Origin: Robertkochia aurantiaca | GTDB taxonomy: Bacteria > Bacteroidota > Bacteroidia > Flavobacteriales > Flavobacteriaceae | Length of the DNA stretch: 64,000 bases | Direction: 5' to 3' | Assembly (NCBI RefSeq): GCF_020166495.1 | Contig: NZ_JAINZS010000005.1 | Location: 62,001-126,000 of the forward strand | Shown: in pieces, positions 43,414 to 52,946 of the stretch | Layout: every line of letters starts with the position of its first letter | How positions within the stretch are numbered: position 1 is the stretch's first letter | Notes under the pieces: model-generated | Seen by the model: the letters and a program-made list of their open reading frames with translations, nothing else | Database searches by the model: none | What the model was told of the DNA's origin: nothing | Position numbers and translations under genes: made by a program

Positions 43414-43433
43414 CAGTCATCCCGACCAAAAAA
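43414..43433 (+). repeat. Copy of the tRNA-Pro 3' end (possible att site, right)
   Basis: Twenty bases identical to 35229-35248. Upstream similarity continues with gaps (GGTTCGAC at 43403), so this is a decayed tRNA 3' fragment without the rest of the tRNA. A terminator hairpin follows at once, as after the real tRNA. Confidence 0.55.
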
Positions 43434-43457
43434 CCGACAGTTTCCTGTCGGTTTTTT
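43432..43457. terminator. Hairpin terminator next to the tRNA fragment
   Basis: AACCGACAG / CTGTCGGTT with a 4-nt loop and runs of A before and T after, usable in both directions; it could end the leftward DoxX-like gene (stop at 43473) as well as a rightward transcript. Confidence 0.8.
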
Positions 43458-43472
43458 TACAATACTGAAACG

Positions 43473-43934
43473 CTATTTTTTATTCGTTGCTCCAATTACA
43501 ATGGCTGCTGATAAAAGAACCAAATTTTTAATGATGTACTGACCTAACAAGGTGGGCACCAGGACAGATTCAGAAAAAGTCAGTTCGGGAAAGAGAAAAA
43601 GGGGTGACATGGTTCCCAGAAGCTGAATATACAATAAGATCAAAACAAACCTCATCAGTCTGTTTATAAGGAGTCCAATACCGATCAGACATTCCACAAA
43701 GGCTAATAATGGGATTGATAAAAATGGTTCAATATATCCGAAGGTCAGTTTTAAGATTGTTTTACCTGCTATATCCTCGGCAGAACTCAAAGCAGGAAAA
43801 AACTTCAGAACTCCAAACCAAATGAAGATAATACCTAAAGAAACTCGGAGATAAAAAAGACAGTTTGATGAATTATCCAATTCAGAAGAGACTTCATTTC
43901 TTTGTTTCTTTCTTAATTCTGTTATAAGCATCAA
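43473..43934 (-). CDS. DoxX-like membrane protein
   Basis: 153 residues, four membrane helices. The order LRVSLGIIFIWFGVLKFFP, FLSIPLLAFVECLIGIGLLINR and the late ELTFSESVLVPTLLGQYIIKNLVLLSAAI matches the DoxX-like group (also annotated as YkgB-like or DUF417-like). Function is not established for most members. Single gene between the tRNA fragment and a long non-coding stretch. Confidence 0.85.
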   Translation of the reverse strand: MMLITELRKKQRNEVSSELDNSSNCLFYLRVSLGIIFIWFGVLKFFPALSSAEDIAGKTILKLTFGYIEPFLSIPLLAFVECLIGIGLLINRLMRFVLILLYIQLLGTMSPLFLFPELTFSESVLVPTLLGQYIIKNLVLLSAAIVIGATNKK

Positions 43935-44431
43935 TAAAAATTAAGTTTCAAATACAGACTTCAACCAGCTCTTGTTGGCATCTAATTCAGCCCCTTTAGT
44001 CAGTTCTCAACCTGATTAAAAAGGTTCAGATGGTATGTATCTTTATTATCGATATCGCTAACTCGATTTGCTGATGATCACAGCTTACCATCCGGTAAAA
44101 GTAATTGCCGTTTAAGAGTCGGATTAAAAGTAGTAGTATTAAAGTGCGGGGAGATTAATTAAGAGTAAACGGCAATTAATGAAAGATTAATTCGATTAAT
44201 AATGAGTTAATAGTATCACACATTTTATTAAACAGTCTCTTCTTAATAAAGCAAAAAATAAAAGCAGGAAGCATCATGACCTTTTCTTCATATTCATCGG
44301 ACTTTTGACTTCAGGTATCCTGAATTGGATCGCTAAAAGGAATTATCCCGCTCTAAAACATCGTGTATCTTTTCGATAAAATCCCCTTCTGCCAAGATTT
44401 TTCAATACACTTAATTTAAGTATAACATAAC
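43935..44431. other. Non-coding stretch, nothing recognised
   Basis: About 500 bases, AT-rich, no convincing gene or RNA. A 22-codon minus-strand run near 44330-44395 ends in a stop and looks protein-like but has no start and no family I can name. Confidence 0.5.
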
Positions 44432-44519
44432 ACCCACTTACCTATTTACCTACTTACCTATTTACCTACTTACCTACTTACCTACTTACCTACTTACCCA
44501 CTTACCCACGTACCCATTT
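44432..44519. repeat. Eleven tandem copies of an 8-bp unit
   Basis: Units of ACCTACTT with variants ACCTATTT, ACCCACTT, ACCCACGT and ACCCATTT, phase-perfect from 44432 to 44519. Non-coding; the two ends carry more variants than the centre, as expected for slippage growth in the middle. Confidence 0.95.
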
Positions 44520-44563
44520 TCCCGTCTCCGATCCAATTCGTAATTAGGGTAAAATAAGATTCT

Positions 44564-44725
44564 ATGAAGGCAATGGTTCTTACTCAAACACATAATCTAA
44601 GTGAAGATTCATATTCCCTGGAAGAAAGGTAGAGGCCGCAACCGGAACCCTGCCTGAGGGAGAAGATCCTGGAAGATTACAGGGTGAAAGGGACTGATCT
44701 AAGCTATGCGATTAATTAAATAACG
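44564..44725 (+). pseudogene. Decayed N-terminus of a zinc-type alcohol dehydrogenase
   Basis: The frame opens MKAMVLTQTHNLSED, like the start of medium-chain zinc alcohol dehydrogenases, runs 22 codons, meets a TAG, then goes on in frame with RPQPEP...EKIL..YRVKG, matching the usual P-x-P-x-P-G-x-G-E-I-L-I-R-V segment loosely. Nothing of the remaining 300 residues follows. Call rests on short similarity. Confidence 0.45.
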
Positions 44726-44918
44726 CACACCCCATTTGGATCATGAGCGGGGTGAATACCAAAGCAATAAAATTGGTTATTTGTTATTGGCCACTTTTAT
44801 GTTAGACTACATCGAGTTTGGTATTAAAAGCTATATGGAATGGTAATAATGAAAATCCGACAGCAAGCGCCAGCTCGGCCCATGAAAAGGCCATGTAATG
44901 CAATCACCTGCTCAAGGT

Positions 44919-44983
44919 AAATCCCCCCCTTTCCGTCAGTGCTTTAGCGCTGCCACCTTCCCCCGATTGGGGGAAGGAGACCG
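44919..44983. repeat. Dispersed partial copy of the 246-bp repeat
   Basis: Carries the CAG-type hairpin and the CCTTCCCC/GGGGAAGG hairpin of the 35.4-36.0 kb units in the same order, with several base changes. The rest of the unit is missing. Confidence 0.75.
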
Positions 44984-45338
44984 ATATTTATTTCTATTTT
45001 TCGTGACTAGTAATAACCCTCGGAATATATTCATATAAAATCAAACAGAAGGGTGGGTTCCCACCCGGCCAGCCGCCCCCTTGTCTGCTAAAAGGCAGGT
45101 TCGTTAAAAAGATATATCTGTCGATTTTATTAAGCGCGGCCTGTAAGTGCCCTCCGTACCCTGGCATTTATCACAGATTGTCGAAGTGAGGTGAAACAAA
45201 AAGATTCCTCGCCCTGCGGAAACATGGTCAATCCTTTTTCAACGACTGGATAACAGATACATCTCAAGAGAAAAAGAGAGAAATCAGTGAATATCCCTGG
45301 TCATTCATCTTTCAGATTATATATATGCTTTTTTCAAG
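44984..45338. other. Non-coding stretch, nothing recognised
   Basis: About 355 bases downstream of the leftward Omp85-like gene. A short GGGTGGG/CCCACCC hairpin is near 45051-45066. No gene, RNA or terminator could be supported. Confidence 0.45.
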
Positions 45339-46637
45339 CTAAAAATACTCGTTCAAGCCGAAATAAAATGCTCCTTTACCATCGGTTCCTATTCCATAAT
45401 CACAGGTAATATTAGAGCGTGTCTCCTTATTCATCATAAAACGTAAACCAAAACCAAGACCCGGTTTTAAATATTCCAAAAGACGGGTATTAAGGTCGGA
45501 AGCTGAGGCAGAGGTCATATTGGCAAACAACACCCCTCCCATATGGTTTGGCTGCTTATTCAGGAAGGGGATTTTAACCTTTAGCGGCAGTCTGAACCGG
45601 TATTCGACTTCTGAATAAAACAGGTTCTCTCCACGAAACCTGCCCTGTGGATAAGCTCTGCCTGATCGGCTGAACTGATCCCATCCTATCGCAGGAAGCC
45701 CCATATAAGGCAGGCGACCACTGGTCATGAAACTTGAATAGAACCAGAGGGCAATAATATTGCGGGGCACCTCTTTATTGACCGAGAAATAATCCCGGTA
45801 TTCCAGCCAAAGAGAGGTGGCATTACGACTGCTTCCAAGCCAGGTAGGCAATACCCTGAATTGCAGAAAAGCATACCGGCCCTGAACCGGGTTGTTGATA
45901 TTATCTCTTGTGTCAAACAATGCATTTACACTTAGACCGGAGACCACATAATCTTTAGGGTTAAAATCATGTAATCGGCTGTAAGCAAAGTGATTCGTAA
46001 TAACAGGCGGTTCTTCTGAAAGATCGAGCAAATCGTCTTCTATTTTGCGATACTTATCCAGGTGGTAACCTATCCCGAAATAAAAACCGCCTCCAATCTG
46101 TCGCAAAAAGGTCTCGTGAATACGCAGCAAACGGAATTCCATAAGTTCAGCCTGGTTCACCCCATCTCTATAGTCTCCAAGCTCAAAACCATCTCTTTCT
46201 TCATTGAGAAGAATATCAGACTGAGGTCCGGTACCCAGGCCATAGGTAGGCTGGGAAGAGAGCATATAGCGCCAGTCACCCATCAGTACCCATTTATCGT
46301 GTCTGGTATAGATGTTACTGCGCAAATTGATCACCAATTGCTTAAAGGACGAGTAAGTGACCGACACTATGCCCGAAGAAAGCCGGGTGTCCTCTTTATT
46401 GCCAAGAAGCATGTTTCCTGTACCGGAAGCCCCGAAAACAAAACCATAGGCCGGGTCATAACTAATAACCGGTAACGGAATTAAATAGAGCTTATCAGAT
46501 TTTAAAGCATTATCTCCCAGGGTATAAGATGACTGGGACCATAGAAAGGCAGGCAATATAACACATAACACCATAAGCAAATAGCGTCTTGTACTATTTG
46601 ATCTCTTTAGTCTATATTGAACATGTATTAATCTCAT
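45339..46637 (-). CDS. Omp85/BamA-type outer-membrane protein (surface antigen D15 barrel)
   Basis: 432 residues with a signal peptide (about 18-35, ending LWSQ) and no POTRA domains. The rest is a 16-strand-type barrel with GRFRGENLFYSEVEYRFRLP near residue 310, the place of the conserved RGF/RGY loop motif of Omp85 proteins, and a C-terminal strand ending in Tyr-Phe. Short POTRA-less members of this family are common in Bacteroidota and have no settled function; some may be patatin-type or transport partners. No neighbour within 400 nt. Confidence 0.87.
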   Translation of the reverse strand: MRLIHVQYRLKRSNSTRRYLLMVLCVILPAFLWSQSSYTLGDNALKSDKLYLIPLPVISYDPAYGFVFGASGTGNMLLGNKEDTRLSSGIVSVTYSSFKQLVINLRSNIYTRHDKWVLMGDWRYMLSSQPTYGLGTGPQSDILLNEERDGFELGDYRDGVNQAELMEFRLLRIHETFLRQIGGGFYFGIGYHLDKYRKIEDDLLDLSEEPPVITNHFAYSRLHDFNPKDYVVSGLSVNALFDTRDNINNPVQGRYAFLQFRVLPTWLGSSRNATSLWLEYRDYFSVNKEVPRNIIALWFYSSFMTSGRLPYMGLPAIGWDQFSRSGRAYPQGRFRGENLFYSEVEYRFRLPLKVKIPFLNKQPNHMGGVLFANMTSASASDLNTRLLEYLKPGLGFGLRFMMNKETRSNITCDYGIGTDGKGAFYFGLNEYF

Positions 46638-47070
46638 GCGTCGAGTTACATAATTCTTCCAGCCTGGCGGTTATAGAGAAAGTTGCGGAAGCACCAGGGT
46701 GCTTACTATACCTTTCTATATCTGATTCAATACCCCGGTAGTAATTACTCCTGATCATAGCTGTAAACAACAAACCATGATGTCTCAGTTCCTTTGCCAA
46801 TATTGGTTCTTCCACTTACTATGCTCTAAGGGGTATGATAAAGTGATATCATGAATATCTGTGAATACAACCGGGAGCCAAACAGCTATATACCAAAAAA
46901 TAAAGCCGCACCTGTTTCTACTCCTGATCAGTCGTTTCCTTTTTTAATGAAAGTAGTAATAAGTTACCTAAACTCCTTTTAATTCTGTGATGCGTTAACC
47001 TGACACGATGAATAGTAACTCCCTAAATACTATATTGTAGACTATTCAGGGATGCACTAAGAAGAGATTT
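46638..47070. other. Intergenic stretch, no supported gene
   Basis: About 430 bases between the Omp85-like and small membrane genes. One 67-codon GTG-started minus frame (46612-46815) overlaps the Omp85 start; it has no recognisable domain and was not accepted as a gene. Confidence 0.4.
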
Positions 47071-47544
47071 TTAATCCTCCTCCTTGTCAGATTTATTAAT
47101 TCCCGAAACGATTCCTGGTACCAATCGATATATCAATTCTTCCATTTGTTTCATGATCACCTTCCATTTAGACATATATATTCCTATAAAAAATAAGGAT
47201 ATAGCGTCTGATATATGAACCAGGTGAAATGATTTAAGAATATAGGGTCCCAGAAGCAAACGAATCAACAGAAGAAGCATGTAGATAAGGATGCCAAAAA
47301 TGTTTGATCTTAATTTAAAAGAATATTGCTCGGGATCGAAATACACTCGAAAACTATATTTATACAGATTTCCCACAGTGCGACCAAGGGGCACAAAAAG
47401 AATATAATGTAAAGGAATGGAATACACGAAGGAATCATATAAAATGATACATGAATAAAAAAGAATTAACAGTCTGAATACCAGTCTCGAAAACCTTATT
47501 CTTCGATCAGCTATTTTATTCAGGATGTCCTTCTTATTACTCAT
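47071..47544 (-). CDS. Small membrane protein of unknown function
   Basis: 157 residues with four hydrophobic segments (about 20-45, 46-58, 82-103, 112-125) and a basic N-terminus, then an acidic tail (KSDKEED). It resembles the membrane-spanning part of small voltage-gated-channel-like or ion-transport-related proteins only in outline. No motif supports a function. Confidence 0.7.
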   Translation of the reverse strand: MSNKKDILNKIADRRIRFSRLVFRLLILFYSCIILYDSFVYSIPLHYILFVPLGRTVGNLYKYSFRVYFDPEQYSFKLRSNIFGILIYMLLLLIRLLLGPYILKSFHLVHISDAISLFFIGIYMSKWKVIMKQMEELIYRLVPGIVSGINKSDKEED

Positions 47545-47772
47545 AACTCAACATAAAGCCCTTCTGGTATTATTAATTCATTTACTCGTGATTTTCATAA
47601 TGACTATCTGGTTCAGGTGAATATCGGTAGATATCTAGTTACTCAGAAGCCATCTGTCCGGTAAGATCACTGATCTTCAGGTAACAGATAAAGCCTTTAT
47701 TGTTGGAACATCTTAGATGAAACAAGGGTTGAAAAGGAAAAATTAAATCCACCTCATAGCTGTGAGAAGATT

Positions 47773-49047
47773 TTAAAACTCAAATTTCATCATGGTTTGT
47801 ATTCTTCGGGCATTGCCGTATGCATCGTTAGAGGTACGCTGTTCGCCATAGATAAATTCTACGCCTCCTGAGATATTTTTTGAGTACCTGTAAATCAGGT
47901 TAGCATGAGCAATTCCACCATCCTGCAATGAGAATGGCTCTCTGGAATCCGGCACATCCAGCCACCCGTAAGCATAGGAGAAATTGGAAGACCACTTTTC
48001 GCTCCATTTATGCATACCTCCCAAAAGAATGGAAGCAGCCGGTATGGTTTCAAGATTACCCTCTGAATTAAGTACAGCGTTTGCACTACTTCCGGCAAAA
48101 GCCATGATATTTTCTCCCGCTCCTTTGCTCACGCTCAGATTCCAGGTGAAATATGTTCTTTTACCAAGATACTGGCGCCCGGCTACCACAGCTGACCATT
48201 GCCCGGCTTGCGCCCGCGGCCCTTCAGCTCCCCCATCCCAGCGTAATTGCCCGATGCTGGATCCCAGGAACAATATACCATCTCCCCAGCTAAAATCTGC
48301 CCGCGCCACCAACAGCGGTAATTTTGCAGAAGCTTTTCCGGGTAAATCATCAGCATTTTCGATGCCCAGAAAATCCAGTTTCTCCAGACCTAATGCCAGT
48401 TTCACGTTATCGTTTAATTGCTTTTGGTAACGAATTTGAGTGGTCCTTCCACCGAAAAGAGCATCTCCCGCAGCAAAATCTATCAAGAATGGCAGGGACT
48501 CAAGGAAAGAAAGGGTTGTCCAGGTTTGTCCGATGATAAAATCACCCACAACAAAATAAGCATGACGTAATCGTAAACGATTCTGGTCGTTCCAAAAGTC
48601 TGCCTCGATAAACAACTGCAGTGGAAGTTTACTTGTCTTATTATTTCTGATATCAAAGTTAAATCGTGTCTCTCTTGCAAACAGGTTGATATACCCTTCA
48701 TCATTGAATTCGGGTTCGCCCTGGACCGGTATAGTGGCCATGAGAAATTGGAAGTTGTCGGTGGTACCGTCGAAATCATAAAGCAGATCTGCTTTCACAT
48801 AACCGCCAATCTTCATCCTGAAATCTGTTCCAAACATAGGCCAGGAACCGGGAAATTCTGAATTCGTTAACTGCTCCCCGGTAGACAACCTTGTCTTTTC
48901 CCGGATATCACCATGGGGTACGATTTTCTCATTCAGGTTGAGTGAATCCTCGATGGCAACCGGTTTTTCCTGAGCGGAACCATGCATGATTGTTAAAAGA
49001 ACAATGAGAAATGCAGAGAGTCGAAAGTGGGCGAGTGAAATTCTCAT
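47773..49047 (-). CDS. DcaP-type outer-membrane porin (paralog 1)
   Basis: 424 residues from the ATG at 49047, which starts a clean signal peptide (MRISLAHFRLSAFL...GSAQ); the open frame extends 22 codons upstream. Conserved DcaP-family stretches: IGGYVKADLLYDFDG, FARETRFNFDIR, FIEADFW, RLRHAYFVVGDFIIGQTWT and a final MMKFEF barrel strand. DcaP-type trimeric porins pass negatively charged small molecules and dicarboxylates in other bacteria. One of three paralogs here, beside a block of periplasmic hydrolases, so probably the entry path for their substrates. Confidence 0.88.
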   Translation of the reverse strand: MRISLAHFRLSAFLIVLLTIMHGSAQEKPVAIEDSLNLNEKIVPHGDIREKTRLSTGEQLTNSEFPGSWPMFGTDFRMKIGGYVKADLLYDFDGTTDNFQFLMATIPVQGEPEFNDEGYINLFARETRFNFDIRNNKTSKLPLQLFIEADFWNDQNRLRLRHAYFVVGDFIIGQTWTTLSFLESLPFLIDFAAGDALFGGRTTQIRYQKQLNDNVKLALGLEKLDFLGIENADDLPGKASAKLPLLVARADFSWGDGILFLGSSIGQLRWDGGAEGPRAQAGQWSAVVAGRQYLGKRTYFTWNLSVSKGAGENIMAFAGSSANAVLNSEGNLETIPAASILLGGMHKWSEKWSSNFSYAYGWLDVPDSREPFSLQDGGIAHANLIYRYSKNISGGVEFIYGEQRTSNDAYGNARRIQTMMKFEF

Positions 49048-49283
49048 AAACTTAAAAATGAGATGATAAAAGAACAGTAAAAATGAAAATAGGAAATTAA
49101 GGCATGTTATCATTTCAAACTAAAAACTCCGATAAAAGCCATTTTTTATACCATTAGAGTTGTTTTTTCAAATGTTTAACAGAACAAAACACAGTATTTA
49201 TATGGATCTCAATTAAAAAATGCTGAATCTTATTTGGTCTTTGTCTGTAAAACTGTTGAAAGTAATTGGGCATTGGTTTTACG

Positions 49284-50516
49284 TTAAAAACTGTACTTGA
49301 CCATGGCCTGAAGTCTTGCTGCATTACCAGAAGCCAGGCTCACATTTCGAATCTTACCCCAGGCATACTCAATGCCCCCCAGGGCATTCTTATCTATTTT
49401 CCAGATAAAATTAAAATGTCCCATACCGCCGGTTTTTAGTGTTTCTTCCGGCCTGAAATCCAAATTCCCTCTCCTCAAATAGGCATAAGCAATATTGGTA
49501 CTTAACCAGGAATTGATCTGGTACCCCGCTCCAACAGCCGAGGTGATGGCATCCTGAATATCCAGTTCTCCTGAAGGCAGCAAGACGGCATTTTCGTCGG
49601 TACCTCCAAAGATGAGAATTTGATTAACCAGTCCGTAGTTATACGAACTATGCCAGGTTGCAAAGAGACGATCTGTAATTTTCTGTCGTCCGTTAAACAC
49701 CACTCCCCAACCTATTGCCCGGGCATCCGGCCCCTGGTCCAGACCATCCCATCGCAACTGCTGGATCTGTCCACCTGCGATGATCATCCCATCCTCACGC
49801 TCGTTAGTGATCCGGGCTGAAAAAATGGGAAGCACCGGCATCGTTTCCCCTCCCAGCTGGTAGAGATCGGCAATACCACTTAATCCCGGCATCTCTAGGG
49901 CAAGTCCGAAATTAAAGTGCGGTGACAGTTCATCTTCAAAACGGATCTGTACAGCCCGCCCCCCGAAAAGGGCATCTCCTGACGAAAAATCCATTATAAA
50001 GGGAAAAATCCTGAGATCAGAAAGGTTGGTCCAGGTTTGCCCCAGGGTCCACTTCCCGTATTTGATAAAAGCATGCCTGAGGCGGGGCACCCCCGCTGGA
50101 AGGGATTCGTCAAAGAAGTCGAATTCAATAAACACTTTTAAGGGTCTTCCCGACTGTGTTTTCCGTCGCAGATCCAGGTTAAAACGGGTCTCCCTGACGT
50201 GGAAGTTAAAGAAGGGGCCCTTTGCCGCCTCCGGGGTACCATCGAATGCGATCTGGCTCATCAGTAATTGATTCCGGCTTCCGGATCCGTTAAAGTCATA
50301 GATCGCATCCATTCGAAAATACCCGCCAAATTTTATATATAATCCTGTATTGGGAATCTGAAGGGCTCCCGGAAAATCTGTAATACCCAAACTGTCTTCC
50401 GGAGAAGTTCTCAATTTTGAATATTGTTCTTGTGGGTATACTACTGAAAAACCCAGTAGACAAATAATCCAAAAGCAACTCTTTATGATGTCTCGAAGCG
50501 TTTTATGATTAAGCAT
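49284..50516 (-). CDS. DcaP-type outer-membrane porin (paralog 2)
   Basis: 410 residues; signal peptide about 12-28. Same family pattern as its neighbours: FGGYFRMDAIYDFNGSGSRNQ, FHVRETRFNLDLRRK, FIEFDFFDE, RLRHAFIKYGKWTLGQTWTN and a last strand AMVKYSF. Shares the sequence DFSSGDALFGGRAVQIRF with paralog 1. Separate from paralog 1 by 236 nt and from the next beta-barrel gene by about 185 nt, so each may have its own promoter. Confidence 0.88.
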   Translation of the reverse strand: MLNHKTLRDIIKSCFWIICLLGFSVVYPQEQYSKLRTSPEDSLGITDFPGALQIPNTGLYIKFGGYFRMDAIYDFNGSGSRNQLLMSQIAFDGTPEAAKGPFFNFHVRETRFNLDLRRKTQSGRPLKVFIEFDFFDESLPAGVPRLRHAFIKYGKWTLGQTWTNLSDLRIFPFIMDFSSGDALFGGRAVQIRFEDELSPHFNFGLALEMPGLSGIADLYQLGGETMPVLPIFSARITNEREDGMIIAGGQIQQLRWDGLDQGPDARAIGWGVVFNGRQKITDRLFATWHSSYNYGLVNQILIFGGTDENAVLLPSGELDIQDAITSAVGAGYQINSWLSTNIAYAYLRRGNLDFRPEETLKTGGMGHFNFIWKIDKNALGGIEYAWGKIRNVSLASGNAARLQAMVKYSF

Positions 50517-50700
50517 TTGTGAAATATGGAGGTTAGATTAAGTCAGAGTCAGGTAGATCATACTCAATAAAATACAGCCAAATCTGATCCAGTTAAAGAC
50601 TAATTTAGCTTTTTTTCTTGAAATACTTTTTTCCCATCACCGAATTCAGAAAGAAACAATAGATATTTTCTTTTCCGAAAACAGAGGCATTACGATTGCC

Positions 50701-51636
50701 CTACCAGGGCAAAGGAACGACTCTTGCTACCTGGAAGCGAATTTGGTGCTTGGGTCCGAAATTCTCAGGACTTACCACGTAATACCAATACTGCAGCGAC
50801 AACTTCAAAGGGTTTTTTCCGACTTTCAAGGTTTTTGATATACCAGTACCCAGGGGTAATGTCAATCGGTTACCCGACTCAGCCCTGTGATTATAAGTAA
50901 ACAACGGTTGTGCCTGGATTTGCCAGGCATTTTGCAGGTTTATGGTATAGAAATACTGTCCTGAGGTCACACTAAGTGTATTATTTACCATAGGTTGGTT
51001 GTCGGCTAAATAAACGTCATTAATAAAGGCGAAGTCGCTGGGTGTAGTGATCAGATCGTGGGCATCGACCGAATTTTTGTTCAAACTCCAGGAATGCGTA
51101 GCCAAAATCCCTACCATACCCCAGGAGGTGTTTTTTCCAACGAAGAATTCAGGGCCAAGCATCCATCTTCCGGTACCCAATCGTTTATTGGTCGCCGTCG
51201 GAGTACTTCCTACGATGCCTGCCACAGTGATCCAACCACTCTCCCAGGTTATCCCGTATGCCAGGTCAAAACCTATATCACCCAAATCGACACCTTCACT
51301 TTCAAACTGCCCGCCCTCTCCTATAACCGGTTGAGTGAAAATTACCGGAATCAGGGGCCTGAAGAAGATATTATGACCGGGTTTGATCACATAGGGAAGA
51401 CTCGGTTGAAAATTAAGCTTAAAGGCATTCTGTGAATTCGCTCCCTCCAGGTCACCCCCGTAATGAATGTAGTCGATCGGAAAGGCCAGGAAACCTATTG
51501 ATGCATTCGGATTAGCCATGCGTCTGGCCACCTCATCCATACTTTCTGTTTCTTCTTCTTCCTGCTGACTGTAAACCAAATTATTCGGTACAGACAGAAG
51601 GATCATTGATATTAGTATAAAATAAAGTCGCTTCAT
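50701..51636 (-). CDS. Outer-membrane transporter-like beta-barrel protein
   Basis: 311 residues, signal peptide about 1-23 (VYSQ), then an acidic linker (EEEETESMDE) and a barrel domain. Features such as GFLAFPIDYIHY, SLPYVIKPGHNIFFRPLIPVIFTQPV and LSLQYWYYVVSPENFGPKHQIRFQV are like the group annotated as neuromedin-U or phenol-degradation MetA-like outer-membrane proteins. Function unknown; the surrounding porins suggest a transport role. Confidence 0.8.
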   Translation of the reverse strand: MKRLYFILISMILLSVPNNLVYSQQEEEETESMDEVARRMANPNASIGFLAFPIDYIHYGGDLEGANSQNAFKLNFQPSLPYVIKPGHNIFFRPLIPVIFTQPVIGEGGQFESEGVDLGDIGFDLAYGITWESGWITVAGIVGSTPTATNKRLGTGRWMLGPEFFVGKNTSWGMVGILATHSWSLNKNSVDAHDLITTPSDFAFINDVYLADNQPMVNNTLSVTSGQYFYTINLQNAWQIQAQPLFTYNHRAESGNRLTLPLGTGISKTLKVGKNPLKLSLQYWYYVVSPENFGPKHQIRFQVARVVPLPW

Positions 51637-51680
51637 AATACATTAATTTTAAATTGGATACATTATTAGAGTTTATAGTA

Positions 51681-52946
51681 TTAATTAATTATATATTTGA
51701 TCATGGCCTGAACCCGATGTGCTTCTCCATAATTATCATCTACATTGGTACGCCTGCCATACATGTATTCTATGCCTGTATTGATTTTGTTCATAGGTGA
51801 CCAAATAAGATTTATGTGCGCCACCGTACCACTCTTCATTTTATTATCACCGCGAAATTCGGAGGGGTCGAGGGTCGCATAACCTCCATTGATATTTGCT
51901 TTTAACACCTCTGAAATATTATAGTTATATCCAAGACCTAAATTAATGACATCCATCGTATCCAGGTTGTTATCAGGTGTCACCACAGCAGAACCATCAT
52001 TTAATAATGTGAGTATGTTGCTGCCGTAGCCATTACCGAAAGAAGCCAGCCAGTACATAAAATGCTTTTTCTTTCCAAAATATTCCCTGCCGCTGAAATT
52101 AAAGCCCCAACCCAATGCGGTTGTGGGCTCTTCAGGACCCTCAGGGTCCCAACGAAGTTGAAACAGCTGCGCCCCCAGTAAGAGCCGACCTCCCTTTTTG
52201 GTCATCTTTGTAATCCGGGTAGCAAGTAAAGGCAGGTTAGCACTAGGCTGTCCCAACTGTGACTCGGGATCTATACCCTGGTATTCCAGCATTTCAATAC
52301 CCACAGCGTATTTTACCTGATCATTGATTTCGTCTTCCCAACGTATCTGAGCCCTTCGGGTCCCGGTCACCGCATCACCAACTCCGAAATCTATAGTAAC
52401 CGGAACAGCGAATACATCGGTATTGGTACCCCAGGTTCGGCCAATCAGCAGACGCCCCAAAACACCATAAGCATGTCTCAGACGTGGGGTCTGATTAAAA
52501 GGAGCCCTGTCGAGATTGTAAAAGTCTATTTCCACGAAAATACGGTAAGGCACATTTTTGTTGGTTTCCCCCCTGAAATCAACATTAAACCTTGATTCTC
52601 TTGCAAATAAGTTCATGTAACCACTTTGTTCAGGCCTCCCGTCTCCGGGCACCTGAACATTTGATAAGGTTAACTGAAATCGGTCATATAATCCATTGAA
52701 ATCTTGTAAATAATCGATCTTCACATATCCGCCAAATGACATACGTGCCTTTGCGCCGAATATGGGCCAGGAATTGGGAAAACTGGCATCGATCAAATCC
52801 TGACCCGTATAATCGATCATATTATTTCTAAAGTCATCGATACGATCGCCTTGTACTGAAACTGTGTCCTGATCCTGTACCTGAGCCTCTACACCAATAA
52901 AATTTAAAACAGACATTAATAAAAGAGTCGTTCTTTTTATATTCAT
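51681..52946 (-). CDS. DcaP-type outer-membrane porin (paralog 3)
   Basis: 421 residues, signal peptide about 1-21 (GVEAQ). Shows FGGYVKIDYLQDFNGLYDRFQ, FARESRFNVDFRG, FVEIDFYN, RLRHAYGVLGRLLIGRTWG and a final strand ending IIN. First of the porin block in transcription order, 44 nt before the transporter-like barrel gene; these two are probably one unit. The three porins differ widely in loop sequence, which suggests different cargo. Confidence 0.88.
   Translation of the reverse strand: MNIKRTTLLLMSVLNFIGVEAQVQDQDTVSVQGDRIDDFRNNMIDYTGQDLIDASFPNSWPIFGAKARMSFGGYVKIDYLQDFNGLYDRFQLTLSNVQVPGDGRPEQSGYMNLFARESRFNVDFRGETNKNVPYRIFVEIDFYNLDRAPFNQTPRLRHAYGVLGRLLIGRTWGTNTDVFAVPVTIDFGVGDAVTGTRRAQIRWEDEINDQVKYAVGIEMLEYQGIDPESQLGQPSANLPLLATRITKMTKKGGRLLLGAQLFQLRWDPEGPEEPTTALGWGFNFSGREYFGKKKHFMYWLASFGNGYGSNILTLLNDGSAVVTPDNNLDTMDVINLGLGYNYNISEVLKANINGGYATLDPSEFRGDNKMKSGTVAHINLIWSPMNKINTGIEYMYGRRTNVDDNYGEAHRVQAMIKYIIN

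Noticed and set aside
44432-44519. Tandem repeats as a CRISPR array
   Set aside because: Units are 8 bp and contiguous, with no spacers and no cas genes.
46612-46815. Leftward 67-codon frame with GTG start
   Set aside because: Overlaps the Omp85-like start, has no domain, signal or ribosome site; could be a remnant but cannot be supported.
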